This document shows, one piece after another, positions 5,044 to 5,059 of a DNA stretch of 5,059 nucleotides (its first letter is position 1; each line of letters opens with the position of its first letter). A model generated the notes under the pieces. It was not told the DNA's origin. It saw only the letters and a program-made list of their open reading frames with translations, and ran no database searches. This DNA comes from an uncultured Bacteroidales bacterium (GTDB lineage Bacteria; Bacteroidota; Bacteroidia; Bacteroidales; Bacteroidaceae): NCBI GenBank assembly GCA_937995875.1, contig CALKIW010000059.1, positions 1 through 5,059 of the forward strand, in the 5' to 3' direction. Both the position numbers and the translations under genes were made by a program.

Positions 5044-5059
5044 GGTTTCTATTAAAAAT

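Larger units (their letters stand above)
4685..5059. other. Non-coding region rich in inverted repeats between divergent promoters
   Basis: No gene is supported over 375 bases. The region is AT-rich and holds four inverted-repeat structures (4751-4794, 4819-4878, 4904-5012 and 5030-5043), several copies of TTTGTTACG, and a rightward promoter at 4951-4958. Smaller symmetric sites are ACTATAGT at 4895-4902 and GGATT-A-AATCC at 4835-4845. The hexamer TTCGAG occurs at 4751 and 4881, and its complement at 4789. ACGTGATT occurs at 4887 and again at 4657. Such density suits an attachment site with arm-type binding sites, a plasmid origin, or a heavily controlled divergent promoter. The sequence does not decide between them. 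Confidence 0.6.

Noticed and set aside
1..5059. CRISPR array, tRNA or rRNA genes
   Set aside because: No regularly spaced identical repeats with unique spacers, and no cloverleaf or rRNA-like stretch, were seen on either strand.

Overview
The window looks like a Bacteroidota chromosome or plasmid segment, most likely Bacteroidales. Supporting signs are promoter -7 boxes of the form TAnnTTTG (minus strand at 4677-4684 and 2815-2822, plus strand at 4951-4958), A-rich leaders mostly without Shine-Dalgarno sequences, and genes typical of mobilizable elements of that phylum. The core is a leftward (minus-strand) mobilization module of six genes in two clusters, with a truncated gene at the left edge and a regulatory region rich in inverted repeats at the right edge.

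Left edge (1-302): positions 40-234 on the plus strand hold the last 64 codons of a phospholipase D-like protein. It has lost everything upstream of its GSxN motif, and the bases before it look like the end of a foreign element, possibly an IS256-type insertion sequence. A hairpin terminator at about 246-285 separates this remnant from the leftward operon that converges on it.

Mobilization operon (303-2760, minus strand): a MobC-like relaxosome accessory protein, then a MOBP-type relaxase with an HHDKxHPHxHF metal-binding motif, then a protein with one predicted membrane segment. The last two genes are 4 nt apart. A Bacteroidota promoter with a perfect 14-base palindrome at the expected transcription start lies upstream. 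The 346-bp gap before it (2761-3106) carries several hairpins and is the best place for the origin of transfer (oriT).

Control cluster (3107-4603, minus strand): an excisionase-like helix-turn-helix protein, an unrecognised 110-aa protein, and a 261-aa protein with a winged-helix-like N-terminal part and a long disordered acidic, proline-rich tail. The gaps are 18 and 21 nt, so this is probably one transcript. It may control excision, replication or transfer.

Right edge (4604-5059): non-coding, with a leftward promoter for the control cluster, a rightward promoter for a gene outside the window, at least four inverted repeats, and several copies of TTTGTTACG placed around the rightward promoter.

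In the simplest reading, a DNA-binding control cluster sits next to an att-, ori- or operator-like region. A separately promoted operon then processes oriT and may link the relaxosome to the membrane. No integrase, replication protein or full conjugation machinery is visible, so the element would depend on transfer functions encoded elsewhere.
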